Below, one piece after another: positions 1-10,005 of a DNA stretch of 64,000 nt. The stretch covers positions 372,001 through 436,000 of the forward strand of contig WSYJ01000075.1 in the NCBI GenBank assembly GCA_020186115.1, in the 5' to 3' direction. How positions within the stretch are numbered: the stretch's first letter is position 1; every line of letters begins with the position of its first letter. The notes below the pieces were generated by a model. It saw only the letters and a program-made list of their open reading frames with translations. It was not told the origin of the DNA and did not search any database. The stretch comes from Histomonas meleagridis (Eukaryota > Parabasalia > Tritrichomonadida > Dientamoebidae). The position numbers were made by a program, and so were the translations under genes.

Positions 1-642
1 ATTCTTTGCTGAAAGAAACATATCTCTTTCATCCAAAACTTTATTCTTTCTTTGTACCAAAATAGAATTATTTCTTTTTACTGTTGATAGCTTTTTTTCG
101 CATTCGGAAATCTTTGTTTTTAATGATTGATTTGACACTTCAATTTTTGTAATTTGTTTTTGAATGGTTTCAATTTGTTGTCTGTTCTTTTTGATCTGGT
201 CAATTATTTGATCCTGTGGTTCTAGAGTTATTTGTTTAGGTTGAGGATATTGTTGTTTCAATTGTTGAATTTGCTTCTTGTGCTTTTTTATGTTTGATTT
301 GTATCTTTCAATTGAAACCCTTAAATCATTTTCGACTTCTTTGATATTATCATGGCTAATTTGTAAAAGGCTTTCAATTGATTGATCTGAATATGAATAT
401 CCAAATTGAGAAAAAAATTCTTGTAATTTTTTCGTTATGTTTGACTTTAAATCAGAAGAATTGTTTGTTTTTATTTTCTCTATTTGATCCAAAAGTTTTT
501 GATTTTCAATCTGAAAATTTGTAATTATTAAAGCAAAAGAACCAAATAATATTTTATTTTTTTCTAGTAAATATTGCTTAAATTGTTCAGGTCCTTTTGA
601 AATTTGTATAATTTTTTCTGCTTGGGAAAGAAGTTCATCCAT
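1..642 (-). CDS. Coiled-coil protein, partial (3' end beyond window)
   Basis: An open frame of 214 codons starts at the ATG at 642 and runs off the left edge without a stop. The first ~60 residues (MDELLSQAEKII...) look globular or helical. From about residue 95 the protein is rich in Lys, Gln, Glu and Ile with heptad spacing, typical of a long coiled coil, with a short Pro break near residue 130. No enzymatic motif is visible. Coiled-coil proteins like this are common in trichomonad cytoskeletal and trafficking complexes, but no family can be assigned. It is divergent from a short ORF on the plus strand at 730, leaving an 87-bp spacer. The total length is unknown. Confidence 0.75.
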   Translation of the reverse strand, partial: MDELLSQAEKIIQISKGPEQFKQYLLEKNKILFGSFALIITNFQIENQKLLDQIEKIKTNNSSDLKSNITKKLQEFFSQFGYSYSDQSIESLLQISHDNIKEVENDLRVSIERYKSNIKKHKKQIQQLKQQYPQPKQITLEPQDQIIDQIKKNRQQIETIQKQITKIEVSNQSLKTKISECEKKLSTVKRNNSILVQRKNKVLDERDMFLSAKN

Positions 643-729
643 TTTTTAATCATAAACGTACATATTTTGTTTGAATGAATAAAAAAAACAAATCAATTCT
701 CGACATGGATCATATAATCATTAAAAAAC

Positions 730-870
730 ATGGATCCTATTAGAGCTCACCTCGTGGTGAAACTTTTGTTTAATCGCAAAATTAATATATCTAATGATTT
801 TATTAAAATGATTAAACACTGTGAAATTTTATTTGATAAGGATTTCATGTTTTTGGTAATTTGTACGTGA
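730..870 (+). pseudogene. Short ORF, possible remnant of a gene
   Basis: A 46-codon ORF starts MDPIRAHLVVKLLFNRK and ends at a TGA at 868-870. The same frame then stays open for about 30 more codons, to a TAA near 963. The composition (amphipathic, charged) looks more like protein than random AT-rich DNA. It could be a small gene or the decayed 5' end of a larger one. A GTACGT at its end resembles a trichomonad 5' splice site, but no ACTAACACA-type acceptor follows. The rest of 643-1038 shows nothing recognisable. Confidence 0.25.
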
Positions 871-1038
871 AGCAAAAATAATTTTATTATTCCTTTATTA
901 AAAAAAAATCATTTCAGCATCACATTTTTTTATCAGCAAATAAACTCCAATGTCACCAAATAAATATGTACATATTTTTGATAGGTTCATTCAGAACATT
1001 TAACATGAGTTAAATTTGGGATCAAGATGTTGGTTTAC

Positions 1039-1410
1039 TCACTCCCATGGTTCCTCCACCCAGAGCTTATCAAGGTAATCGCATCCCTTGGTGCAGTATG
1101 CTGATTGGCCAGTGACTTCCATTGACCAGGTTCCACAATCGCAATAACCACCATAATGACCATGCCAGAACTTCTCAATTGAGGCATAACATGGAGCCCA
1201 TTGACTAAACCCTTTGCAATACTCATCGAGGAGTTTTGTTACTTCTTCTCTACGTTCCTTTTTTGTTTTACCATTGAGAGAAGAATTAAGACATCTTTTC
1301 ATGCAGTCTTTGATTTCTTGTCTGGTTGCCCCGCGTTTGCATGTAGCAGCACATTTTGCTAAAGAACTTATTTTCGTGATTGATGCAAGAGAAAAAAGAA
1401 TGGCGAGCAT
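1039..1410 (-). CDS. Small secreted cysteine-rich protein
   Basis: This 123-residue protein has a short hydrophobic N-terminus (MLAILFSLASITKISSLA) that looks like a signal peptide. The mature part holds ten cysteines, at 20, 24, 36, 40, 65, 74, 90, 92, 106 and 110, an even number consistent with five disulfides. The first four form a C-x3-C-x11-C-x3-C pattern with helical, charged intervening sequence, as in helical-hairpin (CX3C...CX3C) peptides. The last six sit in a Gly/Tyr/Trp-rich segment. No enzyme motif is seen. The likely location is secreted or vesicle lumen, exported through the ER. Function is unknown. The start ATG at 1410 is the only one that includes the signal peptide. Confidence 0.65.
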   Translation of the reverse strand: MLAILFSLASITKISSLAKCAATCKRGATRQEIKDCMKRCLNSSLNGKTKKERREEVTKLLDEYCKGFSQWAPCYASIEKFWHGHYGGYCDCGTWSMEVTGQSAYCTKGCDYLDKLWVEEPWE

Positions 1411-2022
1411 TATTCACTTGTGAACCAATTTTCCGGTTGTTGCATCCAAAATTGAATTGATGAATCGTGAAAATTTGTTAGTATTCAATACAATACAAAA
1501 TGTTTGTTTTCAAAATTTCTTAACCTGTTTTTGAATATTAATACGATGATTTTTCATTCATTTTGCTCTGTCACTGAATTTACGATCAAATAAAGAATCT
1601 GTTTTGAATAGTTTACTTGAACTTAACGATAGATTTGGTGGAATTTAAGATTTAATTCAGCGCAGAAGAATATTTTCATCTAAAACTTGTTTAATATATT
1701 TTAAACAACCGCACGGAAAAATGGACTCATGTATTATTTTATATCAATTCTTGATAAGGCATTGAGAAAAATTGGTTTTTATGATTTAACGCACAATTTT
1801 CGACCGTTTATTTTCTATAGATTTTTTTAAAGCAACCTATAGGTTTCTATAGACCTTTTTTAAGCAACCAGTTGAATCGGCTTTTGGAAATTGGGCATTT
1901 TTTACTGATTCAATAATTTTGAGGTTTTACTTAATTTATGAATTGATTACATATTTCAAAATCAACAATCGAAGAATAATAAGTATAATTGAATGTGATT
2001 ATGACAAATAAGAAATATAAAG
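1411..2022. other. Intergenic, AT-rich, no gene seen
   Basis: No convincing coding sequence or RNA gene. A short direct repeat (tataggtttctatagacc and a neighbouring variant near 1815-1860) is the only structure noticed. Confidence 0.5.
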
Positions 2023-2812
2023 ATGAATTCATTTATATTCATTATATTTTTATCTCATTCATTACAAAAAATTTCATATGAAACTAAAACATACAATAAT
2101 ATTAATGATAAAAATGATATTTTTAACAAGCACAAGAAAATATATGAACATTCTTACACATATACATACACGTTATCAACAAAATTGTATCAGAAAATGT
2201 ATATACATCATCACCATCTTTCATTTTTTATTATAGTTTGTCTAATTATATCATTTCAACGTATTATCCCACGATCACTTTAACTGTCGCATCAATTAAC
2301 ACTTCAACATATACTAATGTGTTATTATTTACTGACTCATTTATTTCATATTCTTCAATCACCATCGTGAAATCAAATTCACTTGTGTTATCATGTATAT
2401 ATATCAAATCAACAACTCAAACACAAGTAACATCATATACACATTTTTCTATGATAACATATTCAATATCATATGCGAAAACATATACAGTTGTTATAGA
2501 AGAATACCCTAGGCTCACTGCTTCTATTGCTGTTATTTTTACATTTAGGTGTACTACAAACACTCGTTCAATAACATATTCAATGTCTAACACAAATATT
2601 TGCTTATTGGCATAGTCTGTGGTTCAGTTGCAATAATTCTTTTGATAATTGGAATCATAATTTTTGTGATTAAATATAATAAAAAAAAATTGTTAAAATC
2701 GCCAACCGAATCACTTCAATGTAATAGTGATGATGATGTTATTGATCAAAATTTGAAAAACTGTATGAACCAAGAACAGGACCAATGGTCAGTTAAAGCT
2801 TTAACTCAGTAA
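2023..2812 (+). pseudogene. Frameshifted Ser/Thr-rich single-pass membrane protein
   Basis: Three overlapping reading frames together look like one type I membrane protein. The first (2023-2283) begins with a signal-peptide-like MNSFIFIIFLSHSLQ. The second (from about 2238 to 2615) is very rich in Thr, Ser, Tyr and Ile. The third (2600-2812) gives a Gly/Val/Ile-rich membrane span (about 22 residues) followed by a Lys-rich stop-transfer (KYNKKKLLK) and a ~40-residue acidic/polar tail. The three are in three different phases, so at least two frameshifts separate them. The architecture (signal, Ser/Thr stalk, one membrane helix, short tail) is typical of trichomonad surface proteins. No intron signals explain the frame changes, so I call it a pseudogene; sequencing error is the alternative. 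Confidence 0.5.
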
Positions 2813-3269
2813 TTCAAAAAGTGGATATCATTAAAAGTGACAGAATTTCTCAAAAACCGTTAATAAATTCTGAAGTTTACAGCAGTCAATTTGGTGTAAA
2901 TAAATGCTTTTGAGCTCAAAACATAATATTAATGATTTTTCCATTTTATAGAAAAATAAATGTTCTTTTGCATTCTATTCATGTTCCGAATTGAATAATT
3001 CTTTCATTTATAGTAAAAAAGAGAGTTAAGTTGAAAACTTTTTTTGAATATTGTAATGGTTTTTTTGTCACAATATGCAATGGTTTCTATTTTTGAAGGA
3101 TAATTTCCATATTAGCACTTAAATTTCATTGTATTATTGAAGAAAATTATATTTTTTAATAGTTCATTTGATTCTTTACATTTGAAATTAGTTTCTTTAA
3201 AAAAATATTAAAAAGAGATGTTTGAATAAGATCTTTCCAAAAAGATATGGCATATGTTTATTATTCCAA

Positions 3270-4710
3270 AACTATGTCATATTCTCATTGATTAATTTAA
3301 CAATTTCTGTGTAATTATATTTAGATGCTAAACCAAGTGCTGTTTCAAATGTGACAAACAAATTCCAAATATTACTTTATAATATTAAATTATAGATATA
3401 GATATCAAATAAAATATTTCTAAATCTTCAACACAAAGATTAATTTCTTTTTGTTCTAGAAGTAATTTAACGCTTTCTATATTTCCATTTTCTGATGCAA
3501 TCATAAGTGCTGTTTGAAATAACTTAAATAAATTCCAAATTTTATTTTAAAATTTTAAATTATTAAATTAAATTTTATATAAAACATACAAATATCTTGA
3601 GCATTGACATCAATCTCTTCTTTTTTAAGAAGTAATTGAATCATTTCTACTCCTTCAAATTCAGATGCAATCATAAGTGCTGTTTGAAATAACTTAAACA
3701 ATATCCAAATAAAATTTTTAATTATCAAAATTTTAAAGTTATTTTCAAATAGAGAAAACAAACATCTTTAGCATTGACATCTATTTCTTTATGCTTAAAA
3801 AGTAATTCAAAGATTTCTATATAACCTTTAATAGATGCAATTATTAGTGCTGTTTGAAATTATTTAAGTAATTTCCAAATTTTATTTTTAAATATCAATT
3901 TATGAAAACAGAATTTAATTAAATTAAACAAATATCTTGAGCATTGACATCAATTCCTTCTTTTTCAAGTAACAATTTAACTATTTCTATATCTCCTTTT
4001 GTAACTGCCCAAATAAGAACTGTTTTAAATATTGTTTTGGAATTCCATCAAGTTAATGAAATAAATATAAAATAAATAATATTAATATCTCGAGCATTGA
4101 CTTCAATTTCTTTTTGTTTCAGAAGTAATTTTATTATTTCTATGTAACAACTTGCTGATGCAAGCAAAAGTGCTGTCCAAAATATTCTAAATAATTTCCG
4201 ATTATTATTTTGAAATATCAAGTTATTAAAATAAATATCAAATTTAACAAGCGGAAACCTTTAGCATTAATATCAATTCCTTCTTGTTCAAGAAGTAATT
4301 TAACTGTTTCTGTATGACCAGCTAAAGATGCCCATATAAATGCTGTATAAAATATTACAAATAATTTCCAAATATTATTTTGAAATCCAAAATTATCAAA
4401 ATAAAAATTAAATTAAACAAATAAATATTTTTAGTATTAATATCAATTCCTTCTTGTTCTAGAAGTAATTTAACTATTCCAAAGTGACCTTTGGAAGATG
4501 CATTCATAAGCGCTGTTTCAAATATTTTAAATAATTTCCAAATATTATTTTGAAATAGAAAATAAAACATAAAAATACCATTTTTAGCATTGACATCAAT
4601 TCCTTCTTGTTCAAGAAGTAATTTAGCTATTTCAGTATAACCATACCAAGATGCATTTATAAGTGCTGTTTCAAATAATATAAATAATTTTCAAATATTT
4701 TTTTAAGATA
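3270..4710 (-). repeat. Ankyrin-module array 1 (nine modules with AT-rich linkers)
   Basis: Nine ~29-residue ankyrin modules lie downstream of the DUF3447 head, read on the minus strand. Each starts ACAGCACTT-like (T-A-L) and ends near GTCAATGCTAAAGAT (V-N-A-K-D). Using the conserved tcaat of each module as anchor (4596, 4443, 4273, 4103, 3950, 3780, 3610, 3440), the period is 170 or 153 bp. The linker is therefore 83 or 66 nt where a normal repeat has about 12. Module interiors are free of stops. The 66-nt linkers keep frame; the 83-nt linkers shift it by two and usually bring a stop. The last module ends in TAG just after the second ankyrin helix. Canonical splice signals (GTATGT, ACTAACACAYAG) are absent from the linkers. 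Confidence 0.75.
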
Positions 4711-5946
4711 TTAAATCAACAGAAAAAACTTCAAATAAAATAAAACAATCTCATCACAATGCGTATTTACATTAATTCCTTCTTTTCCTAAAAAATATTT
4801 CATAAGTTCAATATTTCCTGATTTTGATGAATAAACTAAAATATCTTTCGGAATGAAGTTTTTTTTAATAAGATATAATGTGAGCAACATATTTCCATTT
4901 TTTGCAGATTCATTAATTATATTATTATTGATTTTCATACCATTCTCAATTAAAAAGAGAAAAATTTCATAGTTATGATATAATATGCAAAATATAGCTA
5001 ATTCTTCTAATTTGTAATATTTAATTTCCAATTTCTTTTCATAAATATATTTAAAGATATCATTTCGATGAAACATAATTGCTGTTTCATATGCACCTAC
5101 AAATGAAGAATGATTTTTTTCACATAAATGAATGATTTCTAGATTTCCACCTGCAACAGCACATCTACCTGTATTATATACATCTGCGCCATTCACAAGT
5201 AAATATTTAAAACATTTAACTGATCCAAAAAATGCTGCATAATCAATTAATGTAAAATCATCATACATAAGATGAAGATCTTCATTAATAAAATTACATC
5301 TTTCATAAGGTGATGGCTCAATAATTTGATCAATATTAAAATTTGTTTGTGATGATATTTCTTGAAGTTTTTTGATGTCATCATTTCGAATTATTTTCGC
5401 AATTTCATTCGGATTAACTCCTTCTTTAACATATTTTTTATGAAGTTCCCAATCATTCTTTGAAAGTTCTTCATAATTTTCAATGATTTTCTTCATGAAT
5501 CTGATTTTATTATATTTTTCAATTTCTTCTTTTGTCATGTAATGAGCAAAACATGATGATATACATTTTTGAACAATTTTTGGAGAAACAAAATTATTTT
5601 CAATCATTTTATTAAGAAGATAACTTGAGTCGCATGTTACTTTACTTAAAAGATGTTTCGTAAATACGTCTAAGATTTTTGATTTAGTTTGATTATTCTC
5701 TTCAAACACTTCAATTTCTTTTATAAAATTCAAATACAAATCATAATCATTCATTTTTATAACAAGAACTTGATAAATCAGTTGACTGACAATCATATTA
5801 AAAGATAATGAGTATGTTTTATCAAATTTAGTAATTAAATTTATTGATTGTGTAATATTTTTTTGATTTAATCCAAAGATTAGTTCTTTAATAAACATGA
5901 GTGCTTCCCATTCGTTTTGTGCTTTTTCCTTCGTTTCAAAGAGCAT
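4711..5946 (-). CDS. DUF3447-ankyrin family protein (head of array 1)
   Basis: This intact frame of 411 residues starts at the ATG at 5946. Residues ~1-180 are a helical N-terminal region specific to trichomonad ankyrin proteins. Residues ~190-330 carry the DUF3447 signatures (DYAAFFGSVKCFKYLLVNG, AVAGGNLEIIHLCEKNHSS, FHRNDIFKYIYEKK). Residues ~340-400 are degenerate ankyrin repeats (AKNGNMLLTLYLIKKN, SGNIELMKYFLGKEGINVN). The frame ends inside the first linker of the downstream module array. The protein is probably cytoplasmic and protein-binding; no catalytic residues are expected. A close relative lies at 46199-47401. It is divergent from the ATPase gene at 6058, with a 111-bp spacer. Whether the downstream modules are ever joined to it cannot be decided here. 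Confidence 0.8.
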   Translation of the reverse strand: MLFETKEKAQNEWEALMFIKELIFGLNQKNITQSINLITKFDKTYSLSFNMIVSQLIYQVLVIKMNDYDLYLNFIKEIEVFEENNQTKSKILDVFTKHLLSKVTCDSSYLLNKMIENNFVSPKIVQKCISSCFAHYMTKEEIEKYNKIRFMKKIIENYEELSKNDWELHKKYVKEGVNPNEIAKIIRNDDIKKLQEISSQTNFNIDQIIEPSPYERCNFINEDLHLMYDDFTLIDYAAFFGSVKCFKYLLVNGADVYNTGRCAVAGGNLEIIHLCEKNHSSFVGAYETAIMFHRNDIFKYIYEKKLEIKYYKLEELAIFCILYHNYEIFLFLIENGMKINNNIINESAKNGNMLLTLYLIKKNFIPKDILVYSSKSGNIELMKYFLGKEGINVNTHCDEIVLFYLKFFLLI

Positions 5947-6057
5947 TATATTAATTCAAGAATCAAAAAATTGTAATTGTTTGCTTTCAAACGAACTCTT
6001 CATGTAATTTGATTATTTTACAAAAAAGTGATAAACACCGTTAATTCGTTCAGGTGG

Positions 6058-7188
6058 ATGCTCCCAAAGAAACTCAAAAAAAAGCCAATTTCACTTGAAT
6101 CATATTATACTCCATGCTCCACCAAAAAATTTTCATCAACAAAGCTGTGGTGTTCTTCTGACATGATTCCTTTTTTTGAAACAGAAAATTCAAAGGAATT
6201 TTTAAAATGGTGTACAAACTGGAATCAATCCGAACCTTGCTGTCTTTTAGTCGGAAAAACATCATCTGGTAAATCAAGAATAATTGAAACAATTGCATTC
6301 AACCTCAAACTACACATAATTGAAATTGATTGTGCTTCAATTTCTGGACTTAAAGAACTTATTGCAAACGCCACAGAAGCCACTAAATCTCACTCTGTTG
6401 GTGGATTTATTGATCATACTGAAATTGATTACACAAAATTATCATCAATAGTTGTTTTCGAACACATTGATGCCTTAATTCAAAAACCATCGCAAGTTAC
6501 CAAAGGTGTTCTTGATCTTTTGTTTAATACCCGAATTCCCATTGTCATGACGTCTTATATCAATCCATTTAATCAATCAAAAAAACTCAAAGTAATATAC
6601 TGTAACCCCCCAGAAGATCCATTTGGGGTTCTTTCTTCCTCATTATGGATGGTTATCGATAAATCTCACAAAAAACAATTATCAAATATTCTAAAATTCT
6701 CAAACTTCGACATACGTAAAACAGCTCTTCAATTCCAGGTTGGCCCAGATGTACGTGATTTAGTTCCTCCTGACATAAAATTCTACCTATCAATTCCTCA
6801 ATATATTTTTGAGGAGGAGCGAAACGAAAGGGAAATAAGGGATATGTATATGGTTTTGACGGATTTGCTCATTTCTATTGATCCTGAAGACCAAATATGT
6901 AAACAATATCATCGAGAGATCGATGATACATTTGATGATTTATCAAGGAAAAATGAAATTGAAGAAGTATATCAAATTATAAATGAAAATGTACCTATGT
7001 CAAGGCTACCTCCAGCAGAATTTGAGGAAGTCGCCGAGTTAATACATACTGCATGCGAATTCCCATTAAGTCCAACAAGAAGAACAATGAAGCCATGCTT
7101 AAGTGGTGAAACGCATTTAAGGAAAAATGAGATTTTACATATACAGAGTATCGATTTATGGCCAGATTCAATGGATTTGGATGAATAG
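6058..7188 (+). CDS. ATAD5/Elg1-like AAA+ ATPase
   Basis: This 376-residue protein starts at the ATG at 6058; a longer frame exists only if GTG at 6028 is used, and an ACCGTTAA Myb-core motif lies in that stretch, so the ATG is preferred. It has Walker A GKTSSGKS (66-73), a helix ending KEATKSHSV-like (EATKSHSVGG) and a Walker B-like IVVFEHID (131-138), followed by PIVMTSY and a CDIRK-like helix (NFDIRKTALQFQ). This order and wording match ATAD5/Elg1, the RFC-like subunit that unloads PCNA from DNA. It is much shorter than animal ATAD5 and lacks the long N-terminal PCNA-interaction region. Expected location is nuclear. A divergent RFC1/Rad24-type clamp-loader subunit is the alternative. Confidence 0.6.
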   Translation: MLPKKLKKKPISLESYYTPCSTKKFSSTKLWCSSDMIPFFETENSKEFLKWCTNWNQSEPCCLLVGKTSSGKSRIIETIAFNLKLHIIEIDCASISGLKELIANATEATKSHSVGGFIDHTEIDYTKLSSIVVFEHIDALIQKPSQVTKGVLDLLFNTRIPIVMTSYINPFNQSKKLKVIYCNPPEDPFGVLSSSLWMVIDKSHKKQLSNILKFSNFDIRKTALQFQVGPDVRDLVPPDIKFYLSIPQYIFEEERNEREIRDMYMVLTDLLISIDPEDQICKQYHREIDDTFDDLSRKNEIEEVYQIINENVPMSRLPPAEFEEVAELIHTACEFPLSPTRRTMKPCLSGETHLRKNEILHIQSIDLWPDSMDLDE

Positions 7189-7665
7189 AAATTGTAATAA
7201 AAATATAAATTTATTCGATCAAATTTTGATTTACTTCGTTTTTGTTCATAAATATTGGATAAAAATTCGAGATGAGACTTGTACACAAAGAAAGGAGTTT
7301 TGATGTAAGTCCAAATGTTAATTCCAAATTTCCGAAAATATTCTGTAATAGAACTATTAGTAAAAGAATTTAGTTGACCTTTATACAATAATAAGTATTA
7401 TATTCATGAACCTCATTTAAATGTATACATCTTCACTTTTGGTAAAGAATCCACAAACACATATATGCATACACTGGAGTTCATACTCCAGGAAACCGAA
7501 TAATACGAAACCCATTATAACAACTACTATAAACACAAATCTAGATTTATTAATTTTAATTAACAATAATTTTTAGACCAATTAAAAAATGAACAAAGAA
7601 TTTGTTTGAAAAATCTTTTATTGTTTATTTAGTAAACATAAAAAAGAAGGATAAAGTTTTTATAT
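7189..7665. other. Intergenic, no gene seen
   Basis: AT-rich spacer after the ATPase gene. Reading frames on the minus strand here are low-complexity and overlap the ATPase gene; none is convincing. Confidence 0.45.
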
Positions 7666-7671
7666 TAATAA

Positions 7672-7866
7672 CTATGTGTTAGAGTTGATAGGGTGGTTCA
7701 GAGATGGCTTTGCCTCCGTTTTTTTCATCAAAAGCAGTTGGCCGTTGGTAAAGCTCATCATAACCAAAACATACTTTTTTTCCTTTTCTTCTTTTTGCTT
7801 TGTGGCCAGCCCCATCCATTCAAATATTTCAATGGGTTTGTTTTCGGTGTTTATTTCAGTAAACAT
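7672..7866 (-). CDS. Small hypothetical protein (64 aa)
   Basis: A 64-codon ORF starts at the ATG at 7866 (MFTEINTENKPIEIFEWMG) and ends at the TAG at 7672. It contains a Lys/Glu-rich stretch (KQKEEKEKK) and then a hydrophobic strand-like segment (YVLVMMSFTNGQLLLM). GC content is higher than in the flanks and codon choice looks coding. Two features resemble intron ends: GTATGTTTT at 7774-7766 and TCTAACACATAG ending at 7672. If spliced, the product would end two codons after the junction. I recognise no family. The overlapping plus-strand frames are less protein-like. Confidence 0.35.
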   Translation of the reverse strand: MFTEINTENKPIEIFEWMGLATKQKEEKEKKYVLVMMSFTNGQLLLMKKTEAKPSLNHPINSNT

Positions 7867-8204
7867 CCCAAAAACTTCCAACTAACGTACAAAATCTCAT
7901 TTGTGACCAAGCCAATAGAAACATAAGAAAAAACAGATTTTATTAAATTTCAATATGTAATCATCCTTTAGGATAGTTTTAAATTAATTTTTTCTTTAAA
8001 TTTCTATGTAACATCATAAATTGATCAGGAAAAAATTGTTTCAATATAAGTAAGTCAGCCTTCAGAAATAATTTGCAACCGTTCTGTTTTCTGTTCCCAC
8101 ACAGGGTTTTTGTATTGAAAAACGGATATCTGCCGAATAATTTCAAAGGACCGCCGGTTTATAACAGATTTCTTTAGAAAGGCAAAAACTTTTTTGGGCT
8201 CTAA

Positions 8205-9818
8205 ATGAGCAAAGCAAGCTTGACAGATGAAAAAAATACTACCGACTTAGAAGCTTCCAATAAGGCTCAACAGTTAACTATGAATCAAAGCGAATACCAA
8301 TTTTTTGATCAATTAATATTAATTGGTGTTCCACCAAAATCCATGAATTCAAAATCCCCTTCAATACTGTCAATCTTCCCATCAACACAGAACTATAAAA
8401 AAGAAGAAGAATTTGATAAAATCATTGATTTTTGTTTTCCTTGTGGCTTTCAAGGTACTCTTCATGAATTCAATGATTCTCAGTTTATCTTCAATGAGTT
8501 TCCATTTTTCCTTTGTTGCTCAGATGGTAAGAAAACGTATGGTGCATGTATCCAATTTTATCTCCCACAAAATACTAATGCTTATTTTGCCACAAATAAC
8601 AACCGACGCTCACCGTTTTGCCTTTGTTTACTTAGTCGCCATCCATTCTTTTCCTCACATTTCCAATTTCTTACTTATTTAACATATGTTTTATGCGGAA
8701 AAGAGAAAATTCCAACAGCGAAAACACGACGAGAGATGCTTCCACTCAAAGGGTTTTGTCACTCATCACTTACTCTTGATGAGCGCTCGCCTGTAGTTGC
8801 AGTTTATCCCGGAATTCATACTCCATTAGGAATTGTTGACATATTAATCTCATACTACAAGAAAACCATACCAAACCAAAACGTTCCTTTTTCAGATCCT
8901 TTATCCACTGACTTTCCTTTAATCATTCCAAATCATTTATCTCCAAATAATTGTATGAAAATGATATCTCTAGATGTTTTATTTTCTTCACTTCCCGTCA
9001 ACTCAATTGTTTACCTATACACATCAGTGCTCCTTGAACAGAAAATAGTATTCGTATCTAACGACCCGCACAAGTTTTCGCTTTGCACGATCGCATTGAG
9101 TTCGTTAGTTTGGCCTTTTGAGCCATTAACCGCCGTTCTGCCGGTTTTGCCTCACAATTTCCTATCGTTCCTCGAGGCACCCACCCCATACATCATCGGA
9201 CTTGATAAAAGTTATATTAAGAGCGCATCTTCTGCAGACGTTGTCGTTGACTTGGACCAAAAGTTAATAACAATTCAGGAACGTATTCCAGAGCTTCCAG
9301 GTGCATCTGAGTTAATCACTGAAATTACATCAATATTAAAGGATAGAGCACAAGAAATAACTCCTCCTTGTCCACATGTTTGTACATTTTTTGCGCTCAA
9401 AAGGAATCCTGAATATGACAGATTCATATCAAAATGTGATAAATTTATTTTTCCTGAAAAATACCTTTCGATGCATCCACAGAAGTATATATTCACTTCA
9501 AGTGTTGTGGAGTCCATTGGCGACATATTTTCTACACATATTTCGATTCCGATAAATAATTATATCATTTCATGTTTCGTCACGGAATCAAATGGAATGG
9601 AAAAGCCAGTCACTGTGTTGAATAAGAAATTGTTTTTGAGCATTGTGGACCCATCTGAGCTTGAGTTTTATCGGAAATTCTTCAACACGGTCGTGTTCCA
9701 GCACTACTGCAAAAGCGCATCGAAGGCATACGAACAGATAATAGGAAAGTTCTTCCCGAAGAGTGATTTCGATAAGGAAAGCAAAACAGATATAGAAAAT
9801 TTAATAAAATGTTTTTAA
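8205..9818 (+). CDS. DENN-domain protein
   Basis: The 537-residue protein shows the complete tripartite DENN module. The upstream part (~30-180) has FDQLILIGVPP, FCFPCG and FFLCCSDGKKTYGACIQFY, then FCLCLLSRHPFF. The central DENN core (~255-360) has LFSSLPVNSIVYLYTSVLLE, IVFVSNDP, LVWPFEPLTAVLPVLP and EAPTPYIIGLDKS. The downstream part runs to the C-terminus. DENN proteins are guanine nucleotide exchange factors for Rab GTPases, acting on endomembranes. There are no extra domains, and the length fits a minimal DENN protein. A CCGGTTTAT motif lies about 50 nt upstream of the ATG. The particular Rab substrate cannot be inferred. Confidence 0.92.
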   Translation: MSKASLTDEKNTTDLEASNKAQQLTMNQSEYQFFDQLILIGVPPKSMNSKSPSILSIFPSTQNYKKEEEFDKIIDFCFPCGFQGTLHEFNDSQFIFNEFPFFLCCSDGKKTYGACIQFYLPQNTNAYFATNNNRRSPFCLCLLSRHPFFSSHFQFLTYLTYVLCGKEKIPTAKTRREMLPLKGFCHSSLTLDERSPVVAVYPGIHTPLGIVDILISYYKKTIPNQNVPFSDPLSTDFPLIIPNHLSPNNCMKMISLDVLFSSLPVNSIVYLYTSVLLEQKIVFVSNDPHKFSLCTIALSSLVWPFEPLTAVLPVLPHNFLSFLEAPTPYIIGLDKSYIKSASSADVVVDLDQKLITIQERIPELPGASELITEITSILKDRAQEITPPCPHVCTFFALKRNPEYDRFISKCDKFIFPEKYLSMHPQKYIFTSSVVESIGDIFSTHISIPINNYIISCFVTESNGMEKPVTVLNKKLFLSIVDPSELEFYRKFFNTVVFQHYCKSASKAYEQIIGKFFPKSDFDKESKTDIENLIKCF

Positions 9819-10005
9819 TGTTTTATAAATCTATAATTAGTTTTTAACTACGCAAAAAAAGAAAATAATTTTTAATTCGCAAAAGGTAATTTACTTTATG
9901 TTAATGAATTGTTATGTATTTAACTATCGATTACATGAAAATATGAAAATTCTAATTAAATATCATAGAAGTACTTCGATACAAATATATTTAATAGAAT
10001 GAAAT

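Noticed and set aside
865-1035. Intron starting at GTACGT after the short ORF at 730
   Set aside because: No branch/acceptor motif like ACTAACACAYAG follows before the next gene.
3270-4710. Ankyrin linkers as ordinary spliceosomal introns
   Set aside because: They begin and end at constant places and end in ACAG, and a few contain GTATGT or GTTTGT, but most lack a GT start, none has ACTAACACAYAG, and joining would drop the conserved turn of the repeat or the wrong phase.
6972-7388. Minus-strand 138-codon frame at the end of the ATPase gene
   Set aside because: Mostly antisense to a clear gene; no family features.
7676-7926. Plus-strand small genes opposite 7672-7866
   Set aside because: Overlap the better minus-strand frame and have low-complexity Phe/Ser/Ile composition.
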